Notes: generated by a model from the sequence alone, not told the origin. 64,000 bases of DNA from Saccharothrix obliqua (GCF_019375475.1 NZ_JAHXGQ010000009.1:248001-312000); one strand, 5' to 3'; positions 50,417 to 58,047 are shown, counted from the first letter of the stretch. Translations and numbers: made by a program.

Positions 50417-51625
50417 TCAGAACACCTCCGGACAGTGTGGGTCCTCGACCCACGAGAACGCGTGCGACAGGCGGAAAAGGGCACCCGATGTGAGTTCCCG
50501 CACCTCCTGGCCGCGAGCCAGGGAGGTGAGCCGCGTGCCGCCCAGGAAGGCCGCGCCGAGCGCCCGCACGTCCAGTGCCACGTCCGGCGCGTCCGTCACC
50601 CGCCGCACGTCCGCCACGCCGTCCCGCACGGTCAACCGCCACCGACCGGCGTTCCACGGGCAGAACGCGTCCGCCACCTCCAGCACCACGTCCACGTCGG
50701 ACGGGTAGCGGCGCAGCACCAGCGCGCGGTCCACGTCCACCAGCCGCACCCACAGCGCGTCCGTGCGGTGGCGCAACGCGAGCCTCGGGTCCGCCAGCAG
50801 GTGCACCACGGGGTCGTCGGACGCCGTTTCGGCCTTCAGCTCGCCGATGTGGTCGAGGTCGAGCAGGTACCGGTAGAGCGCGGCGTACGCCTCGTCGGTC
50901 TCCGCGGCGAGCGTGCGCACGTGCAACTCGTTGCGCGGGCCCCGGTCCTGCCAGTCGTGCTTGACCCGGTACACCGCGTACCCCCGCGGGTGCAACGCGT
51001 ACCGGTAGGCGGTGCGCCCGTCGCGGTCGCGCTCCTCGTCGGCGAGGAAGTGGTCCCAGCAGGCGTCGTCGCGGTTCAGCCAGCCGGTGCGCGTCGGCCG
51101 CAGCCGTTCGTACAGCTCCTTGAGGAACGGCATCGCCTCCGCCGCGGGCACCTCCCGCACCCGTGCGTCGCCGAGCGCCACCCCGGGCCGGAACGCCGCG
51201 CCGCGCGGGATCTCGATGCGGGTCACCTCGGTCGCCATGCCGTAGCCGAACCGGCCGTAGATGCCCGCCTCGGACGCCCACAGCGCCGCGATCGCCTCCC
51301 GGCCCTCGTCGTGCAGGCCGTGCAGCTGGGTCCGCATGAGCTGCGTGAGCACGCCACGCCGGCGGTGACCGGGTTTCACGCCGACCGACGTCACCGCGGC
51401 CAACGGCTGCGGACCGCCGCCCGGCGTGGTGACCTGCCGCGTCTCGACGCCGCCCGCGCCGATCAGCTCGTCGCCCTCGAACACCCCGTGATGGCGTTCG
51501 GGCTCGAACAACGCACGCCACCGGCCGAGGTCCTTCTCGTCGGTGTCGTGCAGGAACGCCTGGTCGACCATCTGCTGGAACGGGATCAGATCGTCGTCGT
51601 GGAGGGTGCGAACGGTGAACGCCAT
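50417..51625 (-). CDS. Eis-like GNAT N-acetyltransferase
   Basis: A 402-aa protein from ATG 51625. The N-terminal GNAT domain has the acetyl-CoA loop VTSVGVKPGHRRRGVLTQLM (about 77-96), then GIYGRFGYGMAT. A second GNAT-like central domain and an SCP2-like C-terminal domain follow, ending HCPEVF with the terminal carboxylate that Eis uses in catalysis. Eis enzymes acetylate amines, including aminoglycosides, at several positions. The natural substrate is unknown. It is a single-gene unit. Confidence 0.9.
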   Translation of the reverse strand: MAFTVRTLHDDDLIPFQQMVDQAFLHDTDEKDLGRWRALFEPERHHGVFEGDELIGAGGVETRQVTTPGGGPQPLAAVTSVGVKPGHRRRGVLTQLMRTQLHGLHDEGREAIAALWASEAGIYGRFGYGMATEVTRIEIPRGAAFRPGVALGDARVREVPAAEAMPFLKELYERLRPTRTGWLNRDDACWDHFLADEERDRDGRTAYRYALHPRGYAVYRVKHDWQDRGPRNELHVRTLAAETDEAYAALYRYLLDLDHIGELKAETASDDPVVHLLADPRLALRHRTDALWVRLVDVDRALVLRRYPSDVDVVLEVADAFCPWNAGRWRLTVRDGVADVRRVTDAPDVALDVRALGAAFLGGTRLTSLARGQEVRELTSGALFRLSHAFSWVEDPHCPEVF

Positions 51626-51669
51626 GGCCCCGTCTTACGCCGGCGGCCGGGTGCGGCGCGATCGAGTTT

Positions 51670-52017
51670 CTAGCCCGGGGGCCAGGTCAAGGACCGCCCG
51701 CCCAGCACGTGGCAGTGCACGTGGAACACCGTCTGGCCGCCGTCGCGACCGGTGTTGAACACCAGGCGGTAGCCGTCCTCCGCGATGCCCTCGGCCTTGG
51801 CCACGTGATGCGCGGCTTGCAGCACATCGCCCGCCGTAGCGGGGTCCATGTCGCCCACGGCCGTGAAGTGCGCCTTGGGGATCACCAGCACGTGCGTCGG
51901 CGCTTGCGGGGTGATGTCGTGGAACGCGAGGACGGTGTCCGTCTCGTGCACCACCCGCGCGGGCACACCGCCCGCGACGATGCGGCAGAAGAGGCAATCG
52001 GCGGTCACGGGGCTCAT
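51670..52017 (-). CDS. HIT-family nucleotide hydrolase (HINT-like)
   Basis: A 115-aa protein from ATG 52017. It begins ADCLFCRIVAGGVPARVV and has the HIT motif FHVHCHVLGG near the C-terminus, with the catalytic middle His. This branch hydrolyses purine nucleotide phosphoramidates (AMP-lysine, AMP-NH2). It is cytosolic and starts back to back with a tiny membrane-protein frame. Confidence 0.93.
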   Translation of the reverse strand: MSPVTADCLFCRIVAGGVPARVVHETDTVLAFHDITPQAPTHVLVIPKAHFTAVGDMDPATAGDVLQAAHHVAKAEGIAEDGYRLVFNTGRDGGQTVFHVHCHVLGGRSLTWPPG

Positions 52018-52038
52018 CGTAGGGCGCACACTGTGCCG

Positions 52039-52158
52039 ATGGCGCGCACGAAGCTCCGGGCGGTGTGGAGATGCCTGGTGACGGTCACGATCGGGTTCCT
52101 CATGGTCTACCTGGCGGTGCGCCTCGGCGAGGTGCTCTGGCGCGCGATCACCACGTAG
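52039..52158 (+). CDS. Possible 39-aa membrane peptide
   Basis: A short frame from ATG 52039 (GTG two codons earlier) encodes MARTKLRAVWRCLVTVTIGF and then LMVYLAVRLGEVLWRAITT: a basic N-terminus and one TM helix. It fits exactly between the divergent HIT gene and the convergent YnfA-like gene. There is no strong ribosome-binding site, so it is a tentative small protein. Confidence 0.35.
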   Translation: MARTKLRAVWRCLVTVTIGFLMVYLAVRLGEVLWRAITT

Positions 52159-52163
52159 CCCGG

Positions 52164-52493
52164 TCACCCGCGGGCGTACATGATCACCCCGACGCCGGCC
52201 AGGCAGAGCAACGCGCCGATCACGTCGAACCGGTCCGGGCGGAACCCGTCGAACACCACGCCCCAGACCAGGGACCCGGCCACGAACACCCCGCCATAGG
52301 CAGCCAGGATCCGGCCGAAGTTCGCGTCCGGCTGGAGCGTCGCGACGAAGCCGTAGGCGCCCAGCGCGATCACGCCCAGCCCGACCCACCACCACCCGCG
52401 CTGCTCGCGCACACCCTGCCAGACCAACCAGGCCCCACCGATCTCGGCGACGGCGGCGAGCACGAACAGCAGCACGGACCGGAACACACCCAT
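52164..52493 (-). CDS. YnfA/UPF0060 family membrane protein
   Basis: A 109-aa protein with four TM helices from ATG 52493. The sequence [20 protein letters not shown], then [34 protein letters not shown] and [21 protein letters not shown], matches UPF0060 closely. The family is distantly related to small multidrug resistance transporters; the transport role is unproven for most members. Its start is 11 bp downstream of the PLDc_N gene stop, so they are likely co-transcribed. Confidence 0.92.
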   Translation of the reverse strand: MGVFRSVLLFVLAAVAEIGGAWLVWQGVREQRGWWWVGLGVIALGAYGFVATLQPDANFGRILAAYGGVFVAGSLVWGVVFDGFRPDRFDVIGALLCLAGVGVIMYARG

Positions 52494-52504
52494 GGCGGGG
52501 AACT

Positions 52505-52750
52505 CTAAAGACGGTTCACCAGCCGGGCGGTGCGCCCGAAGGCGAACCACCCGATGCTGCCCAGGAACGGGAACGCGATGATCACCACGAGCCACAGCAG
52601 CTTCCCGCCACCGGTCAACCGGTCCTGCCGGAGGACCGACACGAACGCCGCCACCCAGAGGGCGACCAGCAGCAACGCCGCGAGCACGAGGAACACGGCG
52701 ATGACGACAGCGGCGGTGTTCGAGGAGTCCTCGGCGAAACCCACGACCAT
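52505..52750 (-). CDS. Small PLDc_N-domain membrane protein
   Basis: An 81-aa protein with two TM helices: residues 12-36 ([20 protein letters not shown]) and 49-70, with the PLDc_N signature [20 protein letters not shown] and AFGR. This domain is the membrane hairpin of cardiolipin synthases but here stands alone. The function is unknown. Confidence 0.88.
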   Translation of the reverse strand: MVVGFAEDSSNTAAVVIAVFLVLAALLLVALWVAAFVSVLRQDRLTGGGKLLWLVVIIAFPFLGSIGWFAFGRTARLVNRL

Positions 52751-52874
52751 CGGGCCAACCTACGAGCCCCACCGACGTCCCGCCGTCCGCCGCCACCCGG
52801 TCAGGTGAAGCCGGCTCGCAGACCGCCGTCGACCGGATCGCCGCAGGGGGTGGGAAAACGCCGCGAGGGGAGGG

Positions 52875-52918
52875 GAGAGCGGGTGACGGGAATCGACCCC
52901 GCATGACCAGCTTGGAAG
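52875..52918 (-). repeat. Partial tRNA-Gly copy, candidate attachment site
   Basis: Forty-four bp match the 3' part of tRNA-Gly at 56772-56815 with one mismatch (C at 52897 against A at 56794). The copy spans the discriminator, acceptor 3' strand, T arm and the 3' anticodon stem and ends inside the anticodon loop, a usual crossover place for tyrosine integrases. The orientation is direct with respect to the intact tRNA. Confidence 0.88.
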
Positions 52919-53001
52919 TGCGGCGTCCACCCTGGCTCACCGCTCCTGGCCAGCGCCCGCCTCGGCTTTGAGCGACCGCTGATGGCTCGTGTTGGTCTGT
53001 A

Positions 53002-53023
53002 CTAATCGCACGCTAATCGCACA
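53002..53023. repeat. 11-bp tandem direct repeat
   Basis: CTAATCGCAC occurs twice (53002-53011 and 53013-53022), one helical turn apart, upstream of the HEPN-like gene and 84 bp inside the left attachment copy. It may be a regulator or recombination-factor binding site. Confidence 0.45.
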
Positions 53024-53161
53024 GTGTCCGGAGCTGTAGTGAGTCGTGGCGGGACACGCCCAGTTGTGACGGCCTCAGTTCGCAGGCGGCCGGTGGATGA
53101 TGGTCGGGAAGTTGACGGGCCCCGCATGGTTCAGATCGCGCGACTCGGGATCGGGGAGGGC

Positions 53162-54769
53162 ATGGCAGACGTGGCAAGACGCAGAGGGCCAACGTTCGAT
53201 CGAGGCGTAGGGGCCGCTGGGCGGAGCGACAGTCGGGATCCTAGCGGCGCTTTGGAGTTGGGCGTGGGAAACGATTCGAGTAGCGAGCGGTCTCTTCGGA
53301 TGCCAGCTAACGTGTCTGTTGATTTCGTTGATGGGCAGAGGGTGGTGAGGGTTCGTCACAATACTGTTGATCGTGGCGTGGTTGTTATTGAACAACGCTT
53401 TCCTGATGCGCTTCAGCACCTCTATGTCGACCGATCGCCTAATGGGCAAGTCGCTCTATATTCTGGAAGCTTCGTATTGAATGACGAAGATGACGAGGGT
53501 GACTACATCGGGGTTGTGCGATTTAATTGGCTTCCCACGGTACGCGCTGAGGCGCTGGGAGAGTCGAGAATAGACCTGAGGTCGTTGTCGGGGCTCATGG
53601 GAGGTGGGGGCGCGCGGTGGTCGACTTTGGCCACCGTGTCGTTGCCGTACACCACGGTTCCGGAACCGCCTGAAGCGTGTGAGTTCGAATGGTCGAACAC
53701 CTCTGGCTCGCGGTTTGTCCACACGCGTTTGGGCGATCAAAGCGTGGGCGATGAAGGAACGAGTTTGGATCGAGTGACTTTCTTCGTCCCGAACGGCTGG
53801 GCGCAAGGTTTTTGCTCGATTAACATCCGCGACTATCAGGAGCCGTGGATCTGGTGGAGGGGGCGCGTCGAGGTTGATCTTGACGAGTGGGTAGTCAGTA
53901 TCGATCTTCGCCGTGAAATGGGCGGGAAAGCAGGTTGGGATGAGTTGCGAGCTTCGGGCGGCTCTCGCTTCACGCACGTCGGAGAGCTTCGTCGTAAAGA
54001 TGGGCGCACGTTCGCGTACGCCGACGTAACTGACCTGCTGCATCAGTTGGGTCTGGCTATGAGTCTCACACTAGGTAGATGGGTGCGCCCCCTTCTTCCT
54101 GTTGGGTGGGCCGGTGAAGTGCCAGTGTGGTCTTCATGGCGAGTGCAACCAATCGATAGAATGATCTCGGTTCATACGTGGAGCGACCGTACTGAGTTTC
54201 CTTCGCAGTTGGCCGAAGTCGCGCGTCGAGTAGTTGAATTCTGTAGAGACGGCCAGCAGGCGGAGATTCTGCAGTACGCGGTTTCGTACTATGTGACCAT
54301 CAATACAAACACAAGCGCAGAGTTGAGTACCGCGATCCCCATCTCGGGGCTTCAGATGCTCGCTTATGACCTCTTCATTGAGAGGAAGGCGGTCTACTCT
54401 CGATCGAGGTGGTCAAAATTGCATACCGAGGAGGAGATTCGACTACTTCTCGAAGACTGTGGCATCGACCTTGGGATTCCGAGTCATATGGCTCATCTCA
54501 AAGATGTTGCTACCGCGCTCGGTCCCACGGATGACGGACGGCCTCGCGATGCACTCAGGTGTTTGGTCGATATGAGGAACTTGGTCGTTCATCCCACGCG
54601 AGACAAGCCGATCAAGTGGCGTTTCGAGCAATGGGTCGAGGCGTCGATACTCGCTTGTCATTACCTGGAGTTGGCGATATTGCGGGTGATCGGTTTCGAG
54701 GGGAAGACTCGTTCGCCGCTGAAGCCTTCTATTGCGGAAGGGGCTGTATACCAGGTCCCCTGGGTTTGA
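53162..54769 (+). CDS. Protein with C-terminal HEPN-like RNxxxH motif; candidate defence RNase
   Basis: A protein of 535 aa from ATG 53162 (GGGGAGGG just upstream), or 489 aa from ATG 53300. The frame opens further up, but residues before 53300 look unstructured. The first 330 residues are beta-rich with many Trp (EPWIWWRGRVEVDLDEWVVS) and match nothing I know. The C-terminal 150 residues are helical and contain VDMRNLVVHPTRD, where Arg472 and His477 (535-aa numbering) form the Rx4-6H motif of HEPN ribonucleases, with Asn after the Arg as is typical. The architecture recalls ApeA-type abortive-infection proteins. Codons often end in T or A (GTT, GAT, CGT, ATT), unlike all host neighbours, which supports recent transfer. 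Location inside a tRNA-Gly island fits a defence gene. Confidence 0.6.
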   Translation: MADVARRRGPTFDRGVGAAGRSDSRDPSGALELGVGNDSSSERSLRMPANVSVDFVDGQRVVRVRHNTVDRGVVVIEQRFPDALQHLYVDRSPNGQVALYSGSFVLNDEDDEGDYIGVVRFNWLPTVRAEALGESRIDLRSLSGLMGGGGARWSTLATVSLPYTTVPEPPEACEFEWSNTSGSRFVHTRLGDQSVGDEGTSLDRVTFFVPNGWAQGFCSINIRDYQEPWIWWRGRVEVDLDEWVVSIDLRREMGGKAGWDELRASGGSRFTHVGELRRKDGRTFAYADVTDLLHQLGLAMSLTLGRWVRPLLPVGWAGEVPVWSSWRVQPIDRMISVHTWSDRTEFPSQLAEVARRVVEFCRDGQQAEILQYAVSYYVTINTNTSAELSTAIPISGLQMLAYDLFIERKAVYSRSRWSKLHTEEEIRLLLEDCGIDLGIPSHMAHLKDVATALGPTDDGRPRDALRCLVDMRNLVVHPTRDKPIKWRFEQWVEASILACHYLELAILRVIGFEGKTRSPLKPSIAEGAVYQVPWV

Positions 54770-55146
54770 AAGAATCTCAGCTCTGCCGTGGCATGGTGAC
54801 GTTGATGAGACGGCGGAGCCGTCGCGGCAGCCGATCGCCGCGCCCCGCGCTGTCAGCCGTGTGATCACGCGATCGTCCCGGCCCCGGTGAGCGGAAGTGG
54901 TTAGAGCAGTCCGCATCTAGGTGATGCGCCGACTTCCCTGACACGTGCGCTGATTCCGCGCGTGGCCGACGGGCGGAGCGGGGGCCCGGTGTGCCGTGAT
55001 GCGGGGAGTCGGTGCAGAGGCGAGGCGGGACTGGCTGCGCGTTGCCGCTGGCGGCGCGTCTTGATCCTGTAGAGCGGAATTCGGCAATGCGGCAGGTCGG
55101 CTTGGGTGGCGCTGTCCATGCGCTGGGGGCTGCCTAGGGTGGCGGG
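54770..55146. other. 377-bp gap inside the island
   Basis: It follows the HEPN-like gene. I see no supported gene; open frames on both strands here have no family resemblance. The stretch 55080-55146 just before the HD remnant probably holds its former promoter. Confidence 0.35.
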
Positions 55147-55638
55147 GTGGATCTCGTTGCGTGGGCCTTCGCCGTGGCGGAGGAACGGTTGGCCGATTCG
55201 TTGCCGCGGCGGTGGGCGCATGTCCGAGGGGTCGCGAAGCGGACGGAGCGGGCGGGTGGGCTTCTGGGACTGGGTGATCGGGAGCTGCTGAAGGCGGCGG
55301 CCGTGTTGCATGACGTTGGGTATGCGCCAGAGCTAGCTCTGACTGGGTTCCATCCGCTTGACGGTGCGCGGTACCTCGCCGGGGAGGGGTTTCCGGAGCG
55401 GGTGGGCGCTCGTTGAACACTCCTGTGCTTACCGGGAGGCTGAGCTGCGTGGGCTGTCGGGCAAGCTGGCCGAGTGGGAAGACGAACGGACCGTGGTTCG
55501 TGACGCGCTCTGGTGGGGCTGACATGACAACAGCTCCAGAAGATGTGGTTACGTTGTTCATTCGTCAAGCTGGCCGCCGCAGTCGAGCGCACCGAGGAAA
55601 GGCTGAAGGCCGCAGGTCTGGATCAAACAGCGAAATAG
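55147..55638 (+). pseudogene. HD-domain protein, frameshifted remnant
   Basis: The first 84 codons from GTG 55147 encode the start of an HD hydrolase (RRWAHVRGVAKRTERAGGLL then AAVLHDVGYAPELALTGFHPLDGARYLAG). Near 55404 the frame breaks: the family's next segment, ALVEHSCAYREAELRGLSGK, continues in another frame. A second break near 55520 moves to ADMTTAPEDVVT, with a stretch of about 20 residues missing, and a third gives KLAAAVERTEERLKAAGL before TAG 55636-55638. All three fragments line up with the usual order of this actinobacterial HD family, so it was one gene of about 175 codons. The His-Asp pair survives but no intact product can be made. Confidence 0.75.
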
Positions 55639-56096
55639 GGAGTCGGGAGATTCGCGTAGCCGTGTTCGATGCGGAGGCGGATCGACGGGTGGATGTTGAG
55701 CGCGGCCAAGGCATCACGGTCCACCCAGTGCACCTCGCTGGACTCGCTGCTGGTGCGTAGCTCGCCGCCGACCAGGCGGGCGCGGAAGCAGATGGAGAAC
55801 TCCTGGCGGACCTCGCCGTCTGTGTAGGCGATGACGTGCGCGGGGTCTGAGTAGACGCCGATGAGGTCGGTCGGCTCGACGTCGTACCCCGTCTCCTCCT
55901 TGACCTCACGAACCAGGGTGTGGCCGATGGTCTCGCCAACGTCCTGGGCTCCACCGGGGATCGAGTACAGGTCGTTGTCGGTTCGGCGGATCATGAGCAG
56001 GCGGCCCTCGGGGTCCTGGACGAACGCGGTCACCGCCACGACGATGTTGGTGGCCTGAGGGGCATTCGGGTCGTTGTAGTGGTCGGTGCGCGCCAT
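55623..56096 (-). CDS. Nudix hydrolase
   Basis: A 157-aa protein from ATG 56096. The Nudix box GGAQDVGETIGHTLVREVKE and ETGYDV matches GX5EX7REUXEEXGU exactly. The protein also has LLMIRRTDNDLYSIPGG before the box, as in ADP-ribose or MutT-like family members. The substrate is unknown. It overlaps the end of the HD remnant (55623-55638) on the opposite strand. A fragment of a DUF5919-type regulator lies 13 bp upstream; Nudix genes often pair with such regulators in actinomycetes. Confidence 0.9.
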   Translation of the reverse strand: MARTDHYNDPNAPQATNIVVAVTAFVQDPEGRLLMIRRTDNDLYSIPGGAQDVGETIGHTLVREVKEETGYDVEPTDLIGVYSDPAHVIAYTDGEVRQEFSICFRARLVGGELRTSSESSEVHWVDRDALAALNIHPSIRLRIEHGYANLPTPYFAV

Positions 56097-56109
56097 GCCC
56101 ACCTGCCTA

Positions 56110-56394
56110 TCACTTGGGCGGCTTGGCGTCGTCCCACACGCCCTGGAAGCTCTCCGCGTACGTCTCGAACAGGTCGCCGCCGGAGAGTCGGCGAAGGTGC
56201 AGCACGGGAGCGTGAGCGGCCACGAAGCCGTGTACGTGGGTGTTGGCCAGCATCTCGCCATCGAACCTGTAGATCGAGTTGTAGAACGTCGTCCGGTAGC
56301 AGCGGACCCGCACCACCTCGGATTGGGCGACTTCCTTCTTGGTCTCCGGTGCGATGGCGTCGGGCCACAGGTAGCGCGCGGCTTCACGGACCAT
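56110..56394 (-). pseudogene. C-terminal fragment of an XRE/DUF5919-type regulator
   Basis: From ATG 56394, 94 residues read MVREAARYLWPDAIAPETKK then RVRCYRTTFYNSIYRFDGEM and LANTHVHGFVAAHAPVLHLR to AESFQGVWDDAKPPK. This matches, from memory, the C-terminal ligand-like segment of actinomycete regulators carrying DUF5919. The expected N-terminal helix-turn-helix and the first half of DUF5919 are absent; upstream sequence (56395-56560) does not continue the family. It may be a truncated gene or a stand-alone short protein expressed with the Nudix gene. Confidence 0.5.
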
Positions 56395-56774
56395 TGACGC
56401 GATCGTGCGGCGGTGCCTGGGATACAGCGTCCGAATATGGGTGTACGAGCGGATCGCCGACGTCGACCGCGGGCACCACCACGAGGCCCTGTGCTGGGCG
56501 GCGCGTGAGCGGGCGATGGGCAAGCAGGTTGTGCCACGCTCCCCTAAGGGACGCGGAGTGAGTGTCGTGCGCATCGGGAACGATGCGGTGCGGGCTCCAC
56601 GGCGGGCTGGTCCCGGCGAAGCTGTCACGGGCGGAGAGCGGTAGGCGCGGGCGCGGTGCCGAAGACCTGGCTCAAGATCGCCTGAAAGGCGTAATCGCAT
56701 CCCGGGTGCCCACCAGCGTGGTGAGCTTTGGTGGCGGACGGAGCGTAGCCCCGCTGACCTGCTGGAAGAGGAGA
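56395..56774. other. Gap at right end of the island
   Basis: This 380-bp gap lies between the regulator fragment and tRNA-Gly. A rightward frame with RIADVDRGHHHEALCWAARE (about 56450-56515) has some protein-like composition, but I cannot place it in a family. No integrase fragment is recognisable. Confidence 0.35.
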
Positions 56775-56845
56775 GAGCGGGTGACGGGAATCGAACCCGC
56801 ATGACCAGCTTGGAAGGCTGGGGCTCTACCATTGAGCTACACCCG
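56775..56845 (-). tRNA. tRNA-Gly (anticodon UCC)
   Basis: A 71-nt cloverleaf on the minus strand. The acceptor GCGGGTG pairs with CACCCGC and the D arm is GCTCAATGGTAGAGC. The anticodon stem CCAGC/GCTGG holds the loop CTTCCAA, giving UCC, and the T loop is TTCGATT. The discriminator is T and CCA is not encoded. Its 3' 41 nt plus 3 flanking bp recur at 52875-52918. Confidence 0.95.
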
Positions 56846-56907
56846 CATCGCGTCCACGGGGGTGGGCGCGGGGTCAGCTTAGCCTGTCGCGATAAGGTGT
56901 TGGCGAC

Positions 56908-56981
56908 CGGGGCGTGGCGCAGCTTGGTAGCGCACCCGCTTTGGGAGCGGGGGGTCGCAGGTTCAAATCCTGTCGCCCCGA
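56908..56981 (+). tRNA. tRNA-Pro (anticodon UGG)
   Basis: A 74-nt cloverleaf. The acceptor CGGGGCG pairs with CGCCCCG, the D arm is GCGCAGCTTGGTAGCGC, the anticodon stem CCCGC/GCGGG has loop TTTGGGA giving UGG, and the T loop is TTCAAAT. The discriminator is A. It is divergent from tRNA-Gly across 62 bp, so their promoters are back to back. Confidence 0.95.
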
Positions 56982-56990
56982 CGGTCGGGT

Positions 56991-57016
56991 CTCTACCAGT
57001 GGTGACGCTGGTAGAG
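56991..57016 (+). terminator. Hairpin after tRNA-Pro
   Basis: A 9-bp perfect inverted repeat, CTCTACCAG and CTGGTAGAG with an 8-nt loop, starts 9 bp after the tRNA-Pro 3' end. There is no T tract. Confidence 0.6.
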
Positions 57017-57080
57017 GCCGCTCCGGCACCTCGACCGGGGGCAACCCTCCACTGTGGACCTGCCCCGCGGTCGCTGCGAG

Positions 57081-57121
57081 CCGTTCTTGAGCACACCCGC
57101 GCCATGGGCGCTCAAGAACGG
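57081..57121 (-). terminator. Hairpin downstream of lysR
   Basis: Perfect 12-bp arms CCGTTCTTGAGC and GCTCAAGAACGG with a 17-nt loop lie 21 bp beyond the stop of the leftward LysR gene. It is a probable terminator for that gene. Confidence 0.6.
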
Positions 57122-57141
57122 CGGTCCCCAGTGCGTACCGC

Positions 57142-58047
57142 TCAGGCGGGCGTGGCCACCTGTTCGCTCACCACTTGCGCCGCCGCCGACACCAACGCCG
57201 TCACCGACGGGTTGGTCGAGTTGTCCTGGCGCCACGCGAACTGCGTGTACACCCGGAACGGCGGGACCCAGGGCAGGCGGCACAGGCGTCCGTCGGCCAG
57301 TTCCGCCGCGACCGTCACCTCGGGCACCAAACTGATCCCCAGTCCCGAGGCGACCGCGCGCTTGGCGGCGTCGATGGAGTCCAGCGCCAGCACCGGCGAC
57401 CTGGTCTCCGCTTCCTGCAGGCCGAGTGCCTGCTCGAACTGCTCGTAGTAGCTCGCCCCGTTCTCGGCCCGGATGAGGGTGCTCCCGCGCAGCTCATCCT
57501 CGGTGATCACGGAACGCCTGGTCAGCGCGTGCGTCGGTCCGGCGACCATCACCAACGGCTCCGGGCAGAGCACGGTGGTCTCCAAACCCTCGCGCGGCTC
57601 GACGGAGCCGATGAAGAACGCGCAGTCGAGCCTGCCCTCGCGCACCGAGGCCAGGTTGGTCTGGGTGTTGCGCGAGTGCAGCGAGATCTGCACGCTCGGG
57701 TACCGCCAGCACATGTACTCGATCAGTGGTAGCAGGCGGTAGTCGGTCAGGCTCTGCGCGCTGCCGATGACCAGCTTGCCGTGCGGCTCGCCGTTCATCG
57801 TGATCGCCTTCCGCGCCTTGTCCGTCAACGTGATGATGTTGCGCGCGAAAGGCAGCAGCTCGACGCCCGCGGAGGTCATCTGGATACCTCGCGGGAGCCT
57901 GCGGAACAACGGCACGCCGAGGGTCTCTTCGAGTGCCTTGATCCGCGTGGTTATGGTGGGCTGCGAGCAATTCAGCGTGGCGGCTGCCTTGGTGAAACTG
58001 CCCGTTTGAACCACAGTTGTGAACGCCAAAAGCTGACGCGTCTCCAT
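57142..58047 (-). CDS. LysR-family transcriptional regulator
   Basis: A 301-aa protein from ATG 58047 (GGGGAG 4 nt upstream; a GTG 12 bp earlier is less likely). The winged HTH is METRQLLAFTTVVQTGSFTK then AAATLNCSQPTITTRIKALE. The effector domain begins at GKLVIGSAQSLTDYRLLPLI and extends to the C-terminus. Its target is not evident: no metabolic gene is divergent from it within 1.2 kb, so it may act on the gene-poor region upstream or elsewhere. Confidence 0.92.
   Translation of the reverse strand: METRQLLAFTTVVQTGSFTKAAATLNCSQPTITTRIKALEETLGVPLFRRLPRGIQMTSAGVELLPFARNIITLTDKARKAITMNGEPHGKLVIGSAQSLTDYRLLPLIEYMCWRYPSVQISLHSRNTQTNLASVREGRLDCAFFIGSVEPREGLETTVLCPEPLVMVAGPTHALTRRSVITEDELRGSTLIRAENGASYYEQFEQALGLQEAETRSPVLALDSIDAAKRAVASGLGISLVPEVTVAAELADGRLCRLPWVPPFRVYTQFAWRQDNSTNPSVTALVSAAAQVVSEQVATPA

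Larger units (their letters stand above)
52751..53161. other. Island boundary region
   Basis: This gap contains, on the minus strand at 52801-52845, a reading [18 protein letters not shown] that resembles the C-terminus of a short-chain dehydrogenase, possibly a gene cut at the island edge. The 44-bp tRNA-Gly fragment (52875-52918) and an 11-bp tandem repeat (53002-53023) follow. No complete gene is present. Confidence 0.45.
52875..56815. mobile_element. Small genomic island at tRNA-Gly, no integrase
   Basis: The segment is bounded by the 44-bp direct repeats. The intact tRNA is at the right end with its 3' end facing the island, and the displaced old 3' end is at the left. That is the geometry produced by site-specific integration into a tRNA 3' end. 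The interior contains an AT-richer HEPN-like gene, a degraded HD gene, a Nudix gene and a truncated regulator, all absent from the otherwise conserved nei-tig neighbourhood. No integrase, excisionase or replication gene is present, so it is a remnant or depends on helper functions. Confidence 0.75.

Noticed and set aside
53024..53161. Extension of the HEPN-like gene to the first in-frame start at 53024
   Set aside because: The added 46 residues are Arg/Gly-rich with no ribosome-binding site, and the segment lies close to the direct repeat and probable promoter.
56110..57105. Long leftward frame through tRNA-Gly containing GATGFEPATPRSQSGCATK
   Set aside because: That peptide is the well-known artefact of translating a tRNA gene; only the part below 56394 is protein-like.
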